A stretch of DNA of 64,000 nt, from assembly GCF_050908995.1 (NCBI RefSeq), contig NC_135122.1, positions 12,874,501-12,938,500 on the forward strand. Reading direction: 5' to 3'. Under the pieces are notes generated by a model. It saw only the letters and a list, made by a program, of their open reading frames with translations. It ran no database searches and had not been told where the DNA came from. Source of the stretch: Andrena cerasifolii. Lineage: Eukaryota > Arthropoda > Insecta > Hymenoptera > Andrenidae. Every line of letters begins with the position of its first letter. Position 1 is the stretch's first letter. Below are positions 11,039 to 22,513 of this stretch, one piece after another. The position numbers and the translations under genes were made by a program.

Positions 11039-13209
11039 TCAAACGGCCGCGAGGGGCTAAATAAGAGAGCCCGCAACGACAAGCACTCGCGAGACACCGG
11101 GTTTAATTATTTTATCTCGCGAGACGGAAGCGACGCCGTGCGTTCCTTTTAATTGTTTCTTTGTGCCGGCTCCATTCTTTCCGCATCGGGCCGCTCGATT
11201 CTATTTATTTTCCCCCGGCGATGCTCCTTGCCGCCGCGACACGCTCGACCACTATGGAACTTCAAGTATTCGCCCATCGACGCCGAGAACGATCTTTCGG
11301 TACGTTGCACGTTCTTTACGCTCCCTCTGCCACCATTTTTGTTCTTCCTCTTTTTTTCTGTTCCTCCTTGGTGCTCTACCCTGGCCTCCTTTGAAATTAC
11401 CAACGCTCCACGGCATTCGCCCGTAAGCATTTCTCGTCTCCTCTCCGCGTCTTCTCGCGATGCGAACAACCCCCTGTCGCCCACCTATTTGAGCTGCGAG
11501 CAACGCGGATCCACGGGCAGACCTTCCCGTCCCTGTATTTTTCGCCGCTTTCCGCCCGCGCGCAAACATGTTTTCGACATTGCCCCGTATAAATAGTGGC
11601 GGGATCGCCCAGGAAATCGATGGAACGGTCCTGCGCCGCGTCTATTCGCTACTGGGAGCTGCTCCAAAATCTGGTGGCACGATATCTCTACCCGATCCGA
11701 AAGACGATAAAAAAAGGCCAGCACGCGTTCTGTCCGGGCCAGAAACGCTCCACTTTTATAATCGAGAGCAGCACTTTGCAGTTTTCATCCGCGGCCGCCT
11801 GCAATAACATCCGATTTCTGATACGTACGAAGCTGGACCCGCTCGGAACGAGTCGCTGGCCGCAACCCTTGTCGCCCCGTAAATTCTTTCCTTCTCTTGG
11901 ATCTTGGCAACCGTATTTTCAGACTGTCGATTTCCGCTCGGGCTTCTCGATGAAAGGACCGCGCCGCTCTAGGAAATGCTCGTCGAGGGGGGTGGCTGGC
12001 AATCAGGCAAACGGGAACAGCTTCCAAAACTCGGATCGATTAACCCCTTATGCAGTCATGACACGTCGACTGGCGCGAGGAATATACCGCATGAAAGATG
12101 AAAGTACAGACAAAACGGGGGAACGATTGATATTCGGAAGCGTCTCGTACATCCGTCCGAGTCGTGAATTCACGCCCCACCCCTCAAGCATCCAGTTTCG
12201 GATTCGCGCCGGCACAATTTCGCCTCGCGCGCAATCGAGCAAACGCCCAAGGCGGCCGCCACCCCCGCGTGTAAACTGGGAAGCCGCGCGATCAAACTTT
12301 ACGCTCCCCGCATGGAAGCGACGAGCTTTCGTGGGTCGTCTCGCTGCAGCCGCCTGGTCGCACGTCGATATACATACTTATTTCCCAGCGTGGCTCGATC
12401 GCGTTACACCAGCGGGAGCGCGAAACGCGGATGGAAGCAGACGTTGACGACGCCGCGGGTGAAAATAGAAGGCTGTAACGAAAGCGCGGGGCCGCGGGGG
12501 GTGGTAGCGAGCCGGGTATATACCGATGCACGCGAAAATGTCAAGCGCAATTTCTGAAATTCCATCGTGTCGCTTCCCCCTGCCACTCAAATGCCGCGCT
12601 GCACCCTCCTACCTCTTTGCGCCCTGCGCCCCCTGTCCGCCAATGTGTAAGAGAATTTCCTACTGCGCCTCCTCTTCCTTCCTTCGTTCAAAACCCTGTC
12701 GCATCCGCCCCCTTCTGGTCTCCGTGAAAGCTTACCGGGAATAGACGTTATTCGCAGCGCCCGGGGTCGGCGCGATGTCGAGTGACACGACGCCCTGAAA
12801 ATTTCACCAACCGATTCCAACGGACTCGAGGCGCGCGCACCCTCGCGTTCTGCTCGGTTATCGCGATTCCGCGGAGCGTCTCACCGGATCGAGTACACAG
12901 CGAGACGTATGAATGTTTCAGCTGCGACATCGATTCACGGTGCACGGAACCGAGATTTCATCTTCGAAACGGCGAACGTTTAGCGCCCCCTGTTCGTGCA
13001 GCCAGACGCGAGCGGCAGTGATCTTGGAATAGCAACGTTTCCCGGGTGAAAATCAAATTTAGACGGGATATACCTCGGCGGGTAGGTTCTTTTTATTCCG
13101 CCCCATCTTGCTCCCTGACGTGACCCTGTTCCCGATTGTCCTCCCGCGGCTTTTCCGCCGTTTTGCACGTGCCCGTCTTGCAGCTCGCGTACCATGACGC
13201 GCATATGTC
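11039..13209. other. GC-rich non-coding stretch with a 283-codon open frame
   Basis: The longest open frame (11,596-12,447, +) has 283 codons, but its translation is Arg/Ser/Pro-rich, has no domain I recognise and overlaps open frames on the other strand. I regard it as chance. There is no splice-bounded exon or repeat that I can support. Confidence 0.45.
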
Positions 13210-13313
13210 GGGGAAAGGTGGGATAGTTGATCACAGTTTTGCTTTTTTATTAAAATAATAATAATGGTTTGCTTTGTTTGTATTTAATTATGTAAGTTGT
13301 GACTCTTAGAGTA

Positions 13314-13340
13314 CGGTAAATCCGGGAGACGCGGTCGACC
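13314..13340 (+). mobile_element. Remnant end related to the 56.9 kb element
   Basis: After a TA, the sequence CGGTAAATCCGGGAGACGCG plus GTC matches the left end of the 56,941 element at 17 of 23 positions with no gap. No matching right end is clear. It is probably the end of an older insertion caught inside element A. Confidence 0.45.
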
Positions 13341-13805
13341 TAATATAAAATGATTATTATACCTAATACAGATATTACTTATTTCATCAGAACAAACCTA
13401 ATATGTTCAGAACTTTATGCTGATTCAGAAAAAACTGGTCGATATTTGCTTTAAGGCAACATTTACTGTAAATCGGGTTGAAAACTGAAGTCACGAAATC
13501 TGACCACCTCCCCCGAGGTGCCGGGAGAAATGGTTGTCGTCGTTGACAGAGACTATTTACATAATTATTCATGGCGAAATAACAAAGAAGAAAGCAAAAT
13601 TATTTATGAGTGAACACAGCTACAGATTCATTAGTATTTAATTTGTTCATGCTAAACAAGTAAAGAACACAACAAAGAAAAAGTGAACTACCTACCGGCA
13701 ATTAGCAAGGCAAATGAATACAAAAGTGAATGAATAAAATAAATAAACAAAAATAATAATAAAATAATGATAAAAAATTTAAAAATAATGAAAAAATCAG
13801 AACTC

Positions 13806-13838
13806 GACCATCTCTCCTTTCTGCAGCGAGAGATGGTC
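13806..13838. repeat. GACCATCTCTC hairpin
   Basis: GACCATCTCTC and GAGAGATGGTC form a perfect 11-bp stem around an 11-nt loop. The same GACCATCTCTCC word recurs in the element at 56.9-58.1 kb, where it is part of the terminal motif. Confidence 0.8.
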
Positions 13839-14187
13839 TTCTCGTTAGTTTTGAGAGGAAGAGTTCATATGGCCAAATACTGTGGCTGCATTGGTCTTCA
13901 ATATCTGTACTACCTCATTATCCCAATCATTAAACGGAAATAAACTTAGAAGTATATTTTAAATACTATTCTGTACACCGTTGTGTGATAAAATAGGCTA
14001 AATGTAACCTCGATTTACCTTTTATAGCTTATAAATCCAGATAAAATACAGAAGGAAGCGAAGTAAAGTGTTGCGATAATGCAAACATTACCACGACAGC
14101 GTGACAGCAGGTACAAATTGCCAATATATTAATTAAAAAACTGATGTGATCGTGTACCCCCGCTGATCAACTATCCCACCTTTCCCC

Positions 14188-17100
14188 TATACACCGCGGT
14201 GCAGCAAAATGCTCGCGTTGCACCGAGACGGGGAACGTTGACGTGGTTGACGGAAAGACACGCGTTACGTTTCCGCGAACGGAGGCCCTCTGTCGTTACC
14301 GTTGCAGCGTCGACGAGAAAGTGCAAAGACTACATACACTGCAGAAGCAACGGAAAAACGCGAAACGCCCGGCGATTGTTGTAATCCGCCAACATGCATA
14401 CGGCGAACAATGCTGCAGAGCCAGCCCTTGTATCGGTGCACGCACCGCGTTCGCACGCACGTTGCAACCGTGTTCTTTACGGTTATCGAGACTCGCAACA
14501 ATTCATTCGCAAGCCCCGAAGAAAACCGAGCATCTCGGCAAGCATGCAATTTTGCGCCCTTTGTGCATGCCACAGCCGGTAATTCTTATATTTGTTGGCT
14601 GATTACTGCTTCCATGGCCGCGTGACCGTCCTCGTTTGACGTCGACGAATAGACAAAAGAGCGGAGGCAAGGGAAAAGGAGGAGGTAAGGGGTGGTTGCA
14701 CGGTTTTTGAGTGATTGTCGTTAAACACGTAGCTGTCTGGAAGTCTGCTTGGTTCTCTTGCTCGTCAGACGGTAGATAACCCTCATTGGCATACAGAATT
14801 ATGGGTAAACGGAATGCAGTGAAATGTACAGAATGTTGGGTCGCGTTGCAGGAAGAACTGAACAAACAGCAAGTTTCAAAGGGAAATTTTTGCAAAAGCG
14901 AAACAACCAACTCCACGATGTTGGAAAGTTTCATTCGTTACACGGAACTGCGTAAAAGCTTGAATACGGTCAACCGAGTCGCTGTCGCTGCGGTTTCTTC
15001 GCAGACTATACTACCGACTATACTCGCCGCGCCATACCCAAAGGGTAAATATCGGGGAGCGTAGGTGTATCATTACACGTAAAAAAATTCTACAAGCATA
15101 AATGTCAGCGGCAAGACAGGGCGACAGTTCCCACGAACGCGAGGAAAATCGACGACCCTTTCCGTCGATGGGAATCCTGGCGTCGTACAGAAAACTCCAA
15201 GCTAATCCAGTGCGACCACCGACGAAACGAAATTCACGTGGTTGGGGAGGTGGAACAACGGGGACACCTCGAGCGGGGCAGCAGCGCGCGATTATGCAAT
15301 TATTTTTAATTGCGAGAGGGTGAAGGGAGAAGCGGCAGTGATCGCGGCGTTGGGGGTTTTCGTGGCCGCATTAAAATGCGTCTGGGTGTAAAATTGAAAC
15401 CTGGCAAATCCGCGTCGGGCCGCGTGCGAGTACACCCCGGCCTCCCACCGATTCGATAATGTGATTTTCAACAAATAATTTCGCGTCGTCCGACCCGACG
15501 ACCGCGGTTTCCGCGTCTGGAACACGAAGCTTCCGTACGCCTGACTCGTCCCGCGCCGAGGGTCCAGCGGCGATTAACTCGTTTCGTGCTCGACATCATC
15601 GGGAAATCGCGGGCGGCGACAAAGGGGGCTAGTTGTCATCGCTTGTTCGGTATTCATGATGGTGGGTGGGGGCAGGCGTCGAAACGATTTTAAGTGGCGG
15701 CGCGAATTATCCAGAATTGGGGTTCGGTCAACCGTCCGCGATACAGCGTTTCCCCTGTCCTGTTTCACCTACACGCGGCTTTCGAGAGTTCCCGTTTCGC
15801 GGTTGGCTTTTTCGCGGACACCCTAATTCCGAGATGTCCCCTAATTATAAATCCCATCGACGAGGTCCAGTGGCACGTTCGACCCGCGTCCCGCGAAATT
15901 CTTGCGGAGAGATCGGGTCGCGAATCGAAGCGAAGCGAAGCGATGGCAGCGGGGCGATAAGCTCCCAGCAGATTCTTAGAATTTCTCCGCCGTGGAAGCG
16001 GCGTCGCGGGGAATGCGTTCGGCGACCGGTCAGACTAGAGGCTCGATTACCGATCTTCAAAAATACGTAAGCCAAGCGGCGGCGGTTTCCAAGCAGTCGT
16101 ATTCACCGGGAGGAAAAATCAGCCGGCTGAGATTGCGCCGGTTCTCTGCACGGCCGGCCATCCAATTGTATCGGATGCGCACGCTTAAAGTTGCGCCGCG
16201 GCGAGCTCCTTCGCGGAGAGGGTTGCTTTGGTTCGCCACGCGGTGAACTTCCGAGATGGGAATCGCGTTGTCATCAGGTTTATCGCAATTATCGTGGTGC
16301 TTGTGCAAATACGCGCTCGTGGGAATGTAATTAGCTTGGCTCGGTCGCGGCGGACAATAACGTTGTTCGGAGGTGAGCGTGGGTGCACGCGAATTCGAGA
16401 TTTTTCTGAGCACCAGTGATAACGATGCGCCTACTGGACGTTGAGCTTCGTTCGTGGCCAAGGCTCGCCTCGTCATCGGTTCCATTACATTGGGTAATTC
16501 GTGTATAAGGCGGGCAATGCTACGCGAGCTTCTATTCAATTATCTCCAACGCGAGAAGAACCTCCAGTTACGCCAAGGGTGACGCATTACCCATGACAGG
16601 CAGCCTTCAGATAGATCCGAGCCAGCAATCAGCCGCGAATAACGCAATGCGAGCAACCCGGTGACGCAGAGCTGTTCATTTTTAGCGGTGAACCAGCGAG
16701 CAACCGGTACTCTACAGAGAGACACGAGGATGAGAAGGGGTAGAGGGATGAAGAGAATGGCACACAGAAGCAGCGAGAGGGTAGCCGTGCTACGTCGATG
16801 AAAGGAGAATCGTGCAAGGCCGATTCTATTCACGCGATGAACGCGCGCGGATGCAAGGTTAGGAGAGATAAGCATCGTCGGATTAATTATGCGTAATGCG
16901 TCGGACGTGTGCACTGCGTGCGTGCGCGCATTTCGGTGTACAACGGCCAACGAAGACTGCTCTCCTCTGCTACCGGCTAACGCATTCAATTATCATTGTT
17001 ACTACGGGAGTTTACAGATGTTTCCCCGATAATCACGCTGCTACGCGATTGCGCGTTTATCCTGTCGGCTCGTATTAACCGCCATTCAATGGCAACGGTA

Positions 17101-17507
17101 ACGAGAAAGAGAGGCCGAGAGAGAGGATCCTCCGGTGCACACCAACTCTGGATGATGCAACGGAGCAGCGGGAACAAAGGGGGAGAAGAGGGTAGCAGGG
17201 AGTCGGTCGCGCGACTTAATTAGGCTGGTTAGAAAAATTCACGCGGTTCTGGTTACGATCGACGCAGCAACGCGACGTTTGACCACTGGCATCGCTCCAG
17301 ATATCTCGATCGTTAGTCACTTTGAACGCCCCCTCGATGATCACGCGCACCTCGGAAATCGCGCCGTAACACGGTGCGACCGTAAATCGCGGCGCATCCT
17401 GCGGTTTCTCTCAGATGGCCACCCTGGGTGACCCAGAATATCGTGCAGGGTGTACTCGGGGACTTTTGGTAAGGATTATTACAATCAAAATCACTTGACA
17501 GTGGATA
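14188..17507. other. GC-rich non-coding stretch
   Basis: I see no supportable exon, RNA gene or mobile element. Open frames such as that at 14,786-15,064 lack domains and splice context. A few GAAGC units occur near 15,925. Confidence 0.5.
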
Positions 17508-18273
17508 GGGTAAAGTAGTCGAGTATGAGACCCATTTCTTAGAAACATCATAACTCTTGACTGAGAACACTTTTATTAAACTTCGATACACGTTTTAAAA
17601 GTAGAATATGTATTCTTTAGCAACCTACTGGAAAGTACTATAACAAAAATTTGATTTCTTCATAATAAAATAAAAATGAAAGTCATTCAAATACGCAGAT
17701 ATGAAAAATCAGTTCCTAATATGAGAACCAGTTTGCTTTTTCCTGAAACTTATTTTTTCTTTCTTTTTCTTATAAAGTCGGCATTGTTCACCTAGCACTT
17801 CTGAAGAATAAAGACTTGTGCAAAACAAGCATTCTGTATCATAATTTTCTTTCTTAATCACTTTCATCATTCAGAACAATTTCTTCTTCATCTCATCAGT
17901 TCAAGTTTTACGGGTCTCATATTCGGAAACAATAACATGATAACTATTAAGCAGCTTCGAAGTTAAGTCTTTATCAGTATATGATATACAACTAGTAAGT
18001 CTTAAATTCCATTTCAAGCACTATACAACAGTATTTGTGAAAATCATTATACACTTAACAGTTTAGAGGTATTTGTAATTTAATCGAACCACTTCAAAAA
18101 CTTTCTGCAACGTATTTCAGAAATATATGCTTGCTGGAGACTGTGCGGACAAAACAACTAATACACGGTTAGTTAGTAAAGAAATAGCATCGCTATGACA
18201 TTCAAGAGTTCTGTAGCGGAGATAAGCTGGGGTCTCATATTAGGAGAGGTCGTCATATTCGGCTACTTTACCC
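17508..18273. mobile_element. GGGTA-type non-autonomous DNA element (B)
   Basis: The left end, GGGTAAAGTAGTCGAGTATG, and the inward-read right end, GGGTAAAGTAGCCGAATATG, differ at two positions. TA precedes the left end and TG follows the right end. The box TATGAGACC is present once at the left. At the right its complement GGTCTCATATT (18,231) is repeated as GGTCGTCATATT (18,248), 17-18 bp away. Two further internal copies lie at 17,719-17,729 and 17,912-17,926. The interior is AT-rich and non-coding. Confidence 0.8.
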
Positions 18274-19509
18274 TGCTTACTTTCTCCATAGACGGTGCGA
18301 TGCACACTATTCGGATGATATCGAACGAGGGAGAATTATATCCCAAAACATAGGCCACGAATCGCTGAATGGGAATAAATAGCTGAGAATTTCTGCTAGG
18401 ATTCAGTTGCAGGGTCGTGGTGAACGCACACAACGCCGAGAGAGGAGCACACGGTATTGGCGTAGCCGCGCTCTATTTCCGTCCCTCTGTTTTTCGGAGC
18501 CCTTTTTCTCTTTGCTGGCGCTTCGTTTCGCTTTCTATATTCTTGCTCCGTTTCACTGGCTGCCGTCGAGCCGAATGTTTTCATTCCACGGCATCCCATT
18601 GTGCTGCGCACCCCCCGTAAATGCCGAAACGCTGATGCGAAAACTGTTTTCCTTTTTTGCCTTCGTTAACCCACATTCACATGCGCGTTCGGTGCCCCCG
18701 GTGCGCCCACCCCCGGCCGACCCTGCGCCGCACCGTGCACTTTGTTCGGTCCCCTGAATTAAGCTGATTTACAGTGTTTACCAACAATAGCTGGAAATTC
18801 CCTTTTTTTCGCGGCCGCTGACGTAGCTGCGTTTCGGAAAATCGATGGGGAAAAAGGGGCGGAGATCGCGAAAAGCCGCTGAAATTCGATGGAAAAGTAA
18901 TACGGGAAGGATGACGCGGCCTGGCGGGCGAAAAAAATCCACGACGAGACGTCGGCATCGGTGGGAATTTCAGCGGCGATGGTGGAGCAGGTGCGCGAGT
19001 TGGATTAGGCGCGAAATCGTGCGGATAACATGCTTTCCTTTGGTAATGCCGCACGACAAAGGGATTTCGCGAGAACGCGACTGACATCTAGTTTAAATCT
19101 CGGGTAAAAAACAGCGCGCAGAATGTTGGACGCGCGTAAACACCCATGCGGCGGGATGGGGGATGAACGAGCGCGCGATGATCCGATGGATCCAGGGAAT
19201 TTGGAAGGGGCTTTGTAAATTTATTCCGCTTTTCAATCCTAATATCGTATGCAGGGACCTGGGAATACGTGGTCGAGGATCGAGGGACGTGTAGCAGCGC
19301 AACGAGCAGAAAAGTGGTCGGACAGTCGTTGGCCTTTGACTCCGCTTAATATTCTAATACTTATAATATTCCGATGCAGTAGTTGCGTATGATTAGTTCC
19401 CTTTAATCAACCTTAACGAGATATACCACTGAGCTGGTCACCTGTAATTAGAAATCGGAATAAAAAAATTGGTATTTACTGTGTACCGTACGCGGTAGTA
19501 ACTACTCTC
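18274..19509. other. Sequence upstream of the signal-peptide exon
   Basis: GC-rich sequence with an AT-richer stretch at 19,330-19,480. It is probably intron, because the exon at 19,541 begins with a splice acceptor. No 5' exon is recognisable here. Confidence 0.5.
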
Positions 19510-19566
19510 TCCCCTAACGATGCGGTTGTTTTGTTTCCAGGCGTAGTCGGAGCTCGGAACTTCACG
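19510..19566 (+). other. Splice acceptor and 5' UTR of the signal-peptide exon
   Basis: CTAAC at 19,514-19,518 would serve as branch point about 24 nt before the acceptor TTGTTTTGTTTCCAG, which ends at 19,540. The exon then has 26 nt before the ATG. The ATG frame stays open back to the acceptor, so a coding upstream exon cannot be ruled out. The charged-then-hydrophobic stretch right after the ATG favours it as the true start. Confidence 0.6.
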
Positions 19567-19663
19567 ATGGAGTGCCGCAAGGGTCGACGGAAAGGTCTAC
19601 TCAGTGGCCTGGTGTTTGCGTGGCTCCTAACCAGCGGTTGTACCGTCGCGGCGCGAAATATAG
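19567..19663 (+). CDS. First coding exon: signal peptide of a secreted or membrane protein (partial)
   Basis: The exon encodes 32 complete residues and ends in phase 1. The n-region is strongly basic (MECRKGRRKG), the core is LLSGLVFAWLLTSGCTV, and a V-A-A site precedes R-N-I, which fits signal-peptidase cleavage. The exon ends at G followed by GTAAGTG, a near-consensus donor, and the frame would hit a stop two codons into the intron, so splicing is required. The ATG context (TTCACGATGG) is moderate. Phase-1 junctions right after a signal peptide are common in extracellular multidomain proteins such as immunoglobulin-superfamily receptors, but nothing identifies the family. No next exon is recognisable in the remaining 44 kb, which suggests a very long intron. 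Product and gene name remain unknown. Confidence 0.6.
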
Positions 19664-21860
19664 GTAAGTGAGAAAGTATTTACGATACCAGCGCCGATTC
19701 CTGCGAGCAACCTGTCCACGGTCCTCGGCTCTGTCCTTGTGCCAATTAAGCCTCCCTGCGACACCGTGCGGGGAGACTACGCGCGGATATTTACGCGCCG
19801 CACGACGCCTCCGTGTTCCGAGTCGACGAAAAATTATTCCCTCAGAGTGGAACGCGAACTCCGAGCCGAGTGTCGGGAAAGGTGCTTCGAAGGGAGCCGC
19901 GAGTGCTCGTGTTCGGCGCTTTTCTGCTTTGTACATTTCCTTTCGGCATTCCAGCTGGCTCGCAACAAACAGCGATAATATTTTATGGCGACAGGTGTCG
20001 AATGATGTAAATTCACCTGCAGTTGAGTTTGAAACTTTAAGCGCAGGTATTTGGTTGCGGACACGCAGCGGTTATCAAGAGAGAGCAAACAATTCGGCAG
20101 AAACGAATCATATTCCTATCTAATTTCTCGGGACAGACCACCGATACGAAAGTGCCAACGAAACTCTAGCATTGAAGTTACATACCTACGTGCGCGTAAA
20201 AAAATATCAACTTCAACTCATCTGTCGACTGCCACTGTATAATCTCCACCATCCCTGCATCTAAAGTTATTCAATTCACCGCGAGCTCTCGAGTTAAAAG
20301 TATTTGACAGCCGCGGGGGAGGGGGGTTGATTCTCGTGCAGACCGCGTGCAGCGCGAAGCGTCGCGTAATAGCGTCGAAGGGGTGGGTTTTCGAGCGGCG
20401 GTTTGGTCGGTAGCGAAGGGTGGACGACGCAGATCGACGCGCTGCATATCCGGCCGGGCGAAACCGCAGTTCGGCGGCCGCGCTTGCCGGTTCACCGTTG
20501 AAACATTTATCGGAAAGCAAACACGGTGTGTTTAATAACGAGGATGGAAGTAGCCGGGCCATGTGTACACTACGCGGCCTGCTCGATTGTACCATCGCGG
20601 TGAAGATCGTCCCTTCGGCCCCCTCGGGAGACCCTTACGAAGCGGACGAGGAGGGTTGACCGGGTCCGAGGCTTAGGTGGCCGATTGTGTACGCAGAGCC
20701 AGACCGAAAATTAACTCATTCTCCACGCTAATTGATTTAGGAGAAGCCGCGCGTGAAGTGATATTGTTGCGGGAGGAATCGATGGCTGGCCCTTCGTCGT
20801 TTCGGGGCGCGGTGTAATTAAAGGCCAAACAGGCATTAGGGACACGGGGGGTTGGTGGAATATTTAGAAAAATATTATTCAACAGATGCGGACTCTCGAA
20901 CCACCTATCTTTTGGTATACCTCGAACTGCAGGGTAAAACAAAACCCGGGGGGTGATATTCTACGCATGGGCTGGGGAAACAGTCTCGCAGAAAGGGTGG
21001 GGAATTCGGGTGGTTGCGCAACGAAGCCAAAGTTTCGAAACGCGCGAGTTGTTGCACATACACGGGCGGCAGAGGATGCGAGCATTAACGAGCAGCAGTC
21101 TCGAGAGCGATTTCGAGTTGTGAAGGGTCGAGAAAGGAGACCAGGGCAAAGGGGAGAGAAGAGTTTCTCTATTCCTTCGCGATTATCACACACTTCGGTG
21201 GGCCTAATCCGCGCCAGCCACCGTCCCTCCCTGCACCTCCGCCCTTTCCTCGTTCCCGCCCCCCGCGCCCTCGTTCCTTCGACTCGTATCGCATCTTTCC
21301 CTCCCGAGTACGTACGCGTACTCGAGCGAGCCGTGTTTGTTCGCGTTCACCGACACAGAAGGGTGGAAACCGCGGGAAACTCGGGCGATAGATAAATCAA
21401 AATCGCTGGGCATTGTGTGGCGTGCGATCGACGGCTCAGACGGCTTTGGCCGCGTCTTTGATTCCGCCTGGGGATCGGAAACTGTCGGAGAAAAATGGCA
21501 AGAGGTAGATAAGAGACTGAGAACGATCGTGACGTGACCATTTGGAGCAGCGGGCAGCTTTATCTTTTATTTATTCTCCGCGATATTATTCGTCTCGATT
21601 GCACGTGATTCTGAAAAATTTCCTCACGCTATTCTCCCTCTGAAGGAGCTGCTACGATAGCTTAAGAATAGTGGTATGACAGGCGGAGTCTCTTACTTCA
21701 AAAAGTTATATCTATATTTAAAATTACAGTCTCTCTTTTCTACTGCATGCTTCCCAACTCCACGACTCATTCTCAGTATCACATGTGACATCTGCATTTT
21801 TAGAACTCGTTCATGCAAACCGTGACCTTCATAACCACTTGATCTCATAAACAGCTGATA
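19664..21860. other. Probable first intron, proximal part
   Basis: It starts with the donor GTAAGTG. The rest is GC-rich without a supportable exon. AT-rich sequence rises from about 21,690 towards the next mobile element. Confidence 0.5.
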
Positions 21861-22513
21861 GGGTAGAGGCAGGTAATATGGAACATCTGATTTCAAAAGC
21901 TTGTCAAAAGTAGGGGAATTTGTTTTTTTTTTAATAAAACTGACATGAGGGGACGAAGGAACTAATGCATACTCATATTTACATCGTCAAATGTATAAAA
22001 ATGCAATTGTTTTGCAATTATGGTAAAAAAAACTGAAAAAAGTGAAAATCAGCCGTTCGAAAAAATGGGTCCTTATATGGAACACCTAGGAAATTTGTAA
22101 AGAAAACTCAAAAATCTTTACTTTTTTTTAATAAAAATGAAGATTTATTAAGTAGAAGATACAAATAAATAAATATACATCATTTTTGGAATTTATTTCT
22201 GTATTTCTGTATTATCGAATAATCAAGAACACACATATTTAATGATAAATTATATCAAAATAATACTTTGTAACATACCTTCGCTACAATATTTAACTGT
22301 TTGATGCACTTTTCAGAAACTTTTACACCCCACGAAAATTATAAACGTTTCTCTTTCAATAATGGATGCCCGACTGATACTCAATTGTCAGTATCATCGT
22401 CTTTTGTGTCTAGAGATCTAGTATACACGATTGCCTGAAGAGTTCGTTATTTCTTTATCGAAATTTTACGAAGTTCCATATTACGTGCCGTTCCATATTA
22501 CCTGCCTTTACCC
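21861..22513. mobile_element. GGGTA-type non-autonomous DNA element (C)
   Basis: TA flanks both ends (21,859-21,860 and 22,514-22,515). The terminal inverted repeat matches at 23 of 24 positions, beginning GGGTAGAGGCAGGTAATATG at the left. The box GTAATATGGAAC is single at the left and doubled at the right: its complement GTTCCATATTAC starts at 22,473 and again at 22,490, exactly 17 bp apart. Another copy, TTATATGGAAC, lies inside at 22,073-22,083. The interior is AT-rich and has no transposase. Confidence 0.85.

Larger units (their letters stand above)
13210..14187. mobile_element. GGGGA-type non-autonomous DNA element (A)
   Basis: A 24-bp terminal inverted repeat matches exactly at both ends: GGGGAAAGGTGGGATAGTTG plus ATCA on the left and its complement ending at 14,187. 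The right end carries the TGATC box twice, at 14,147 and 14,164, 17 bp apart; the left end carries it once. The flanks are TC on the left and TA on the right, so the TA target is not cleanly duplicated. The interior is AT-rich without a transposase. It also holds a related end fragment at 13,314 and an 11-bp-arm hairpin at 13,806-13,838. Confidence 0.8.

Noticed and set aside
11596..12447. 283-codon open frame
   Set aside because: No recognisable domain, no signal of splicing, and composition that follows the local CpG-rich DNA.
14786..15064. 92-codon open frame with several Cys and Lys
   Set aside because: No domain match from memory and no splice sites at its edges.
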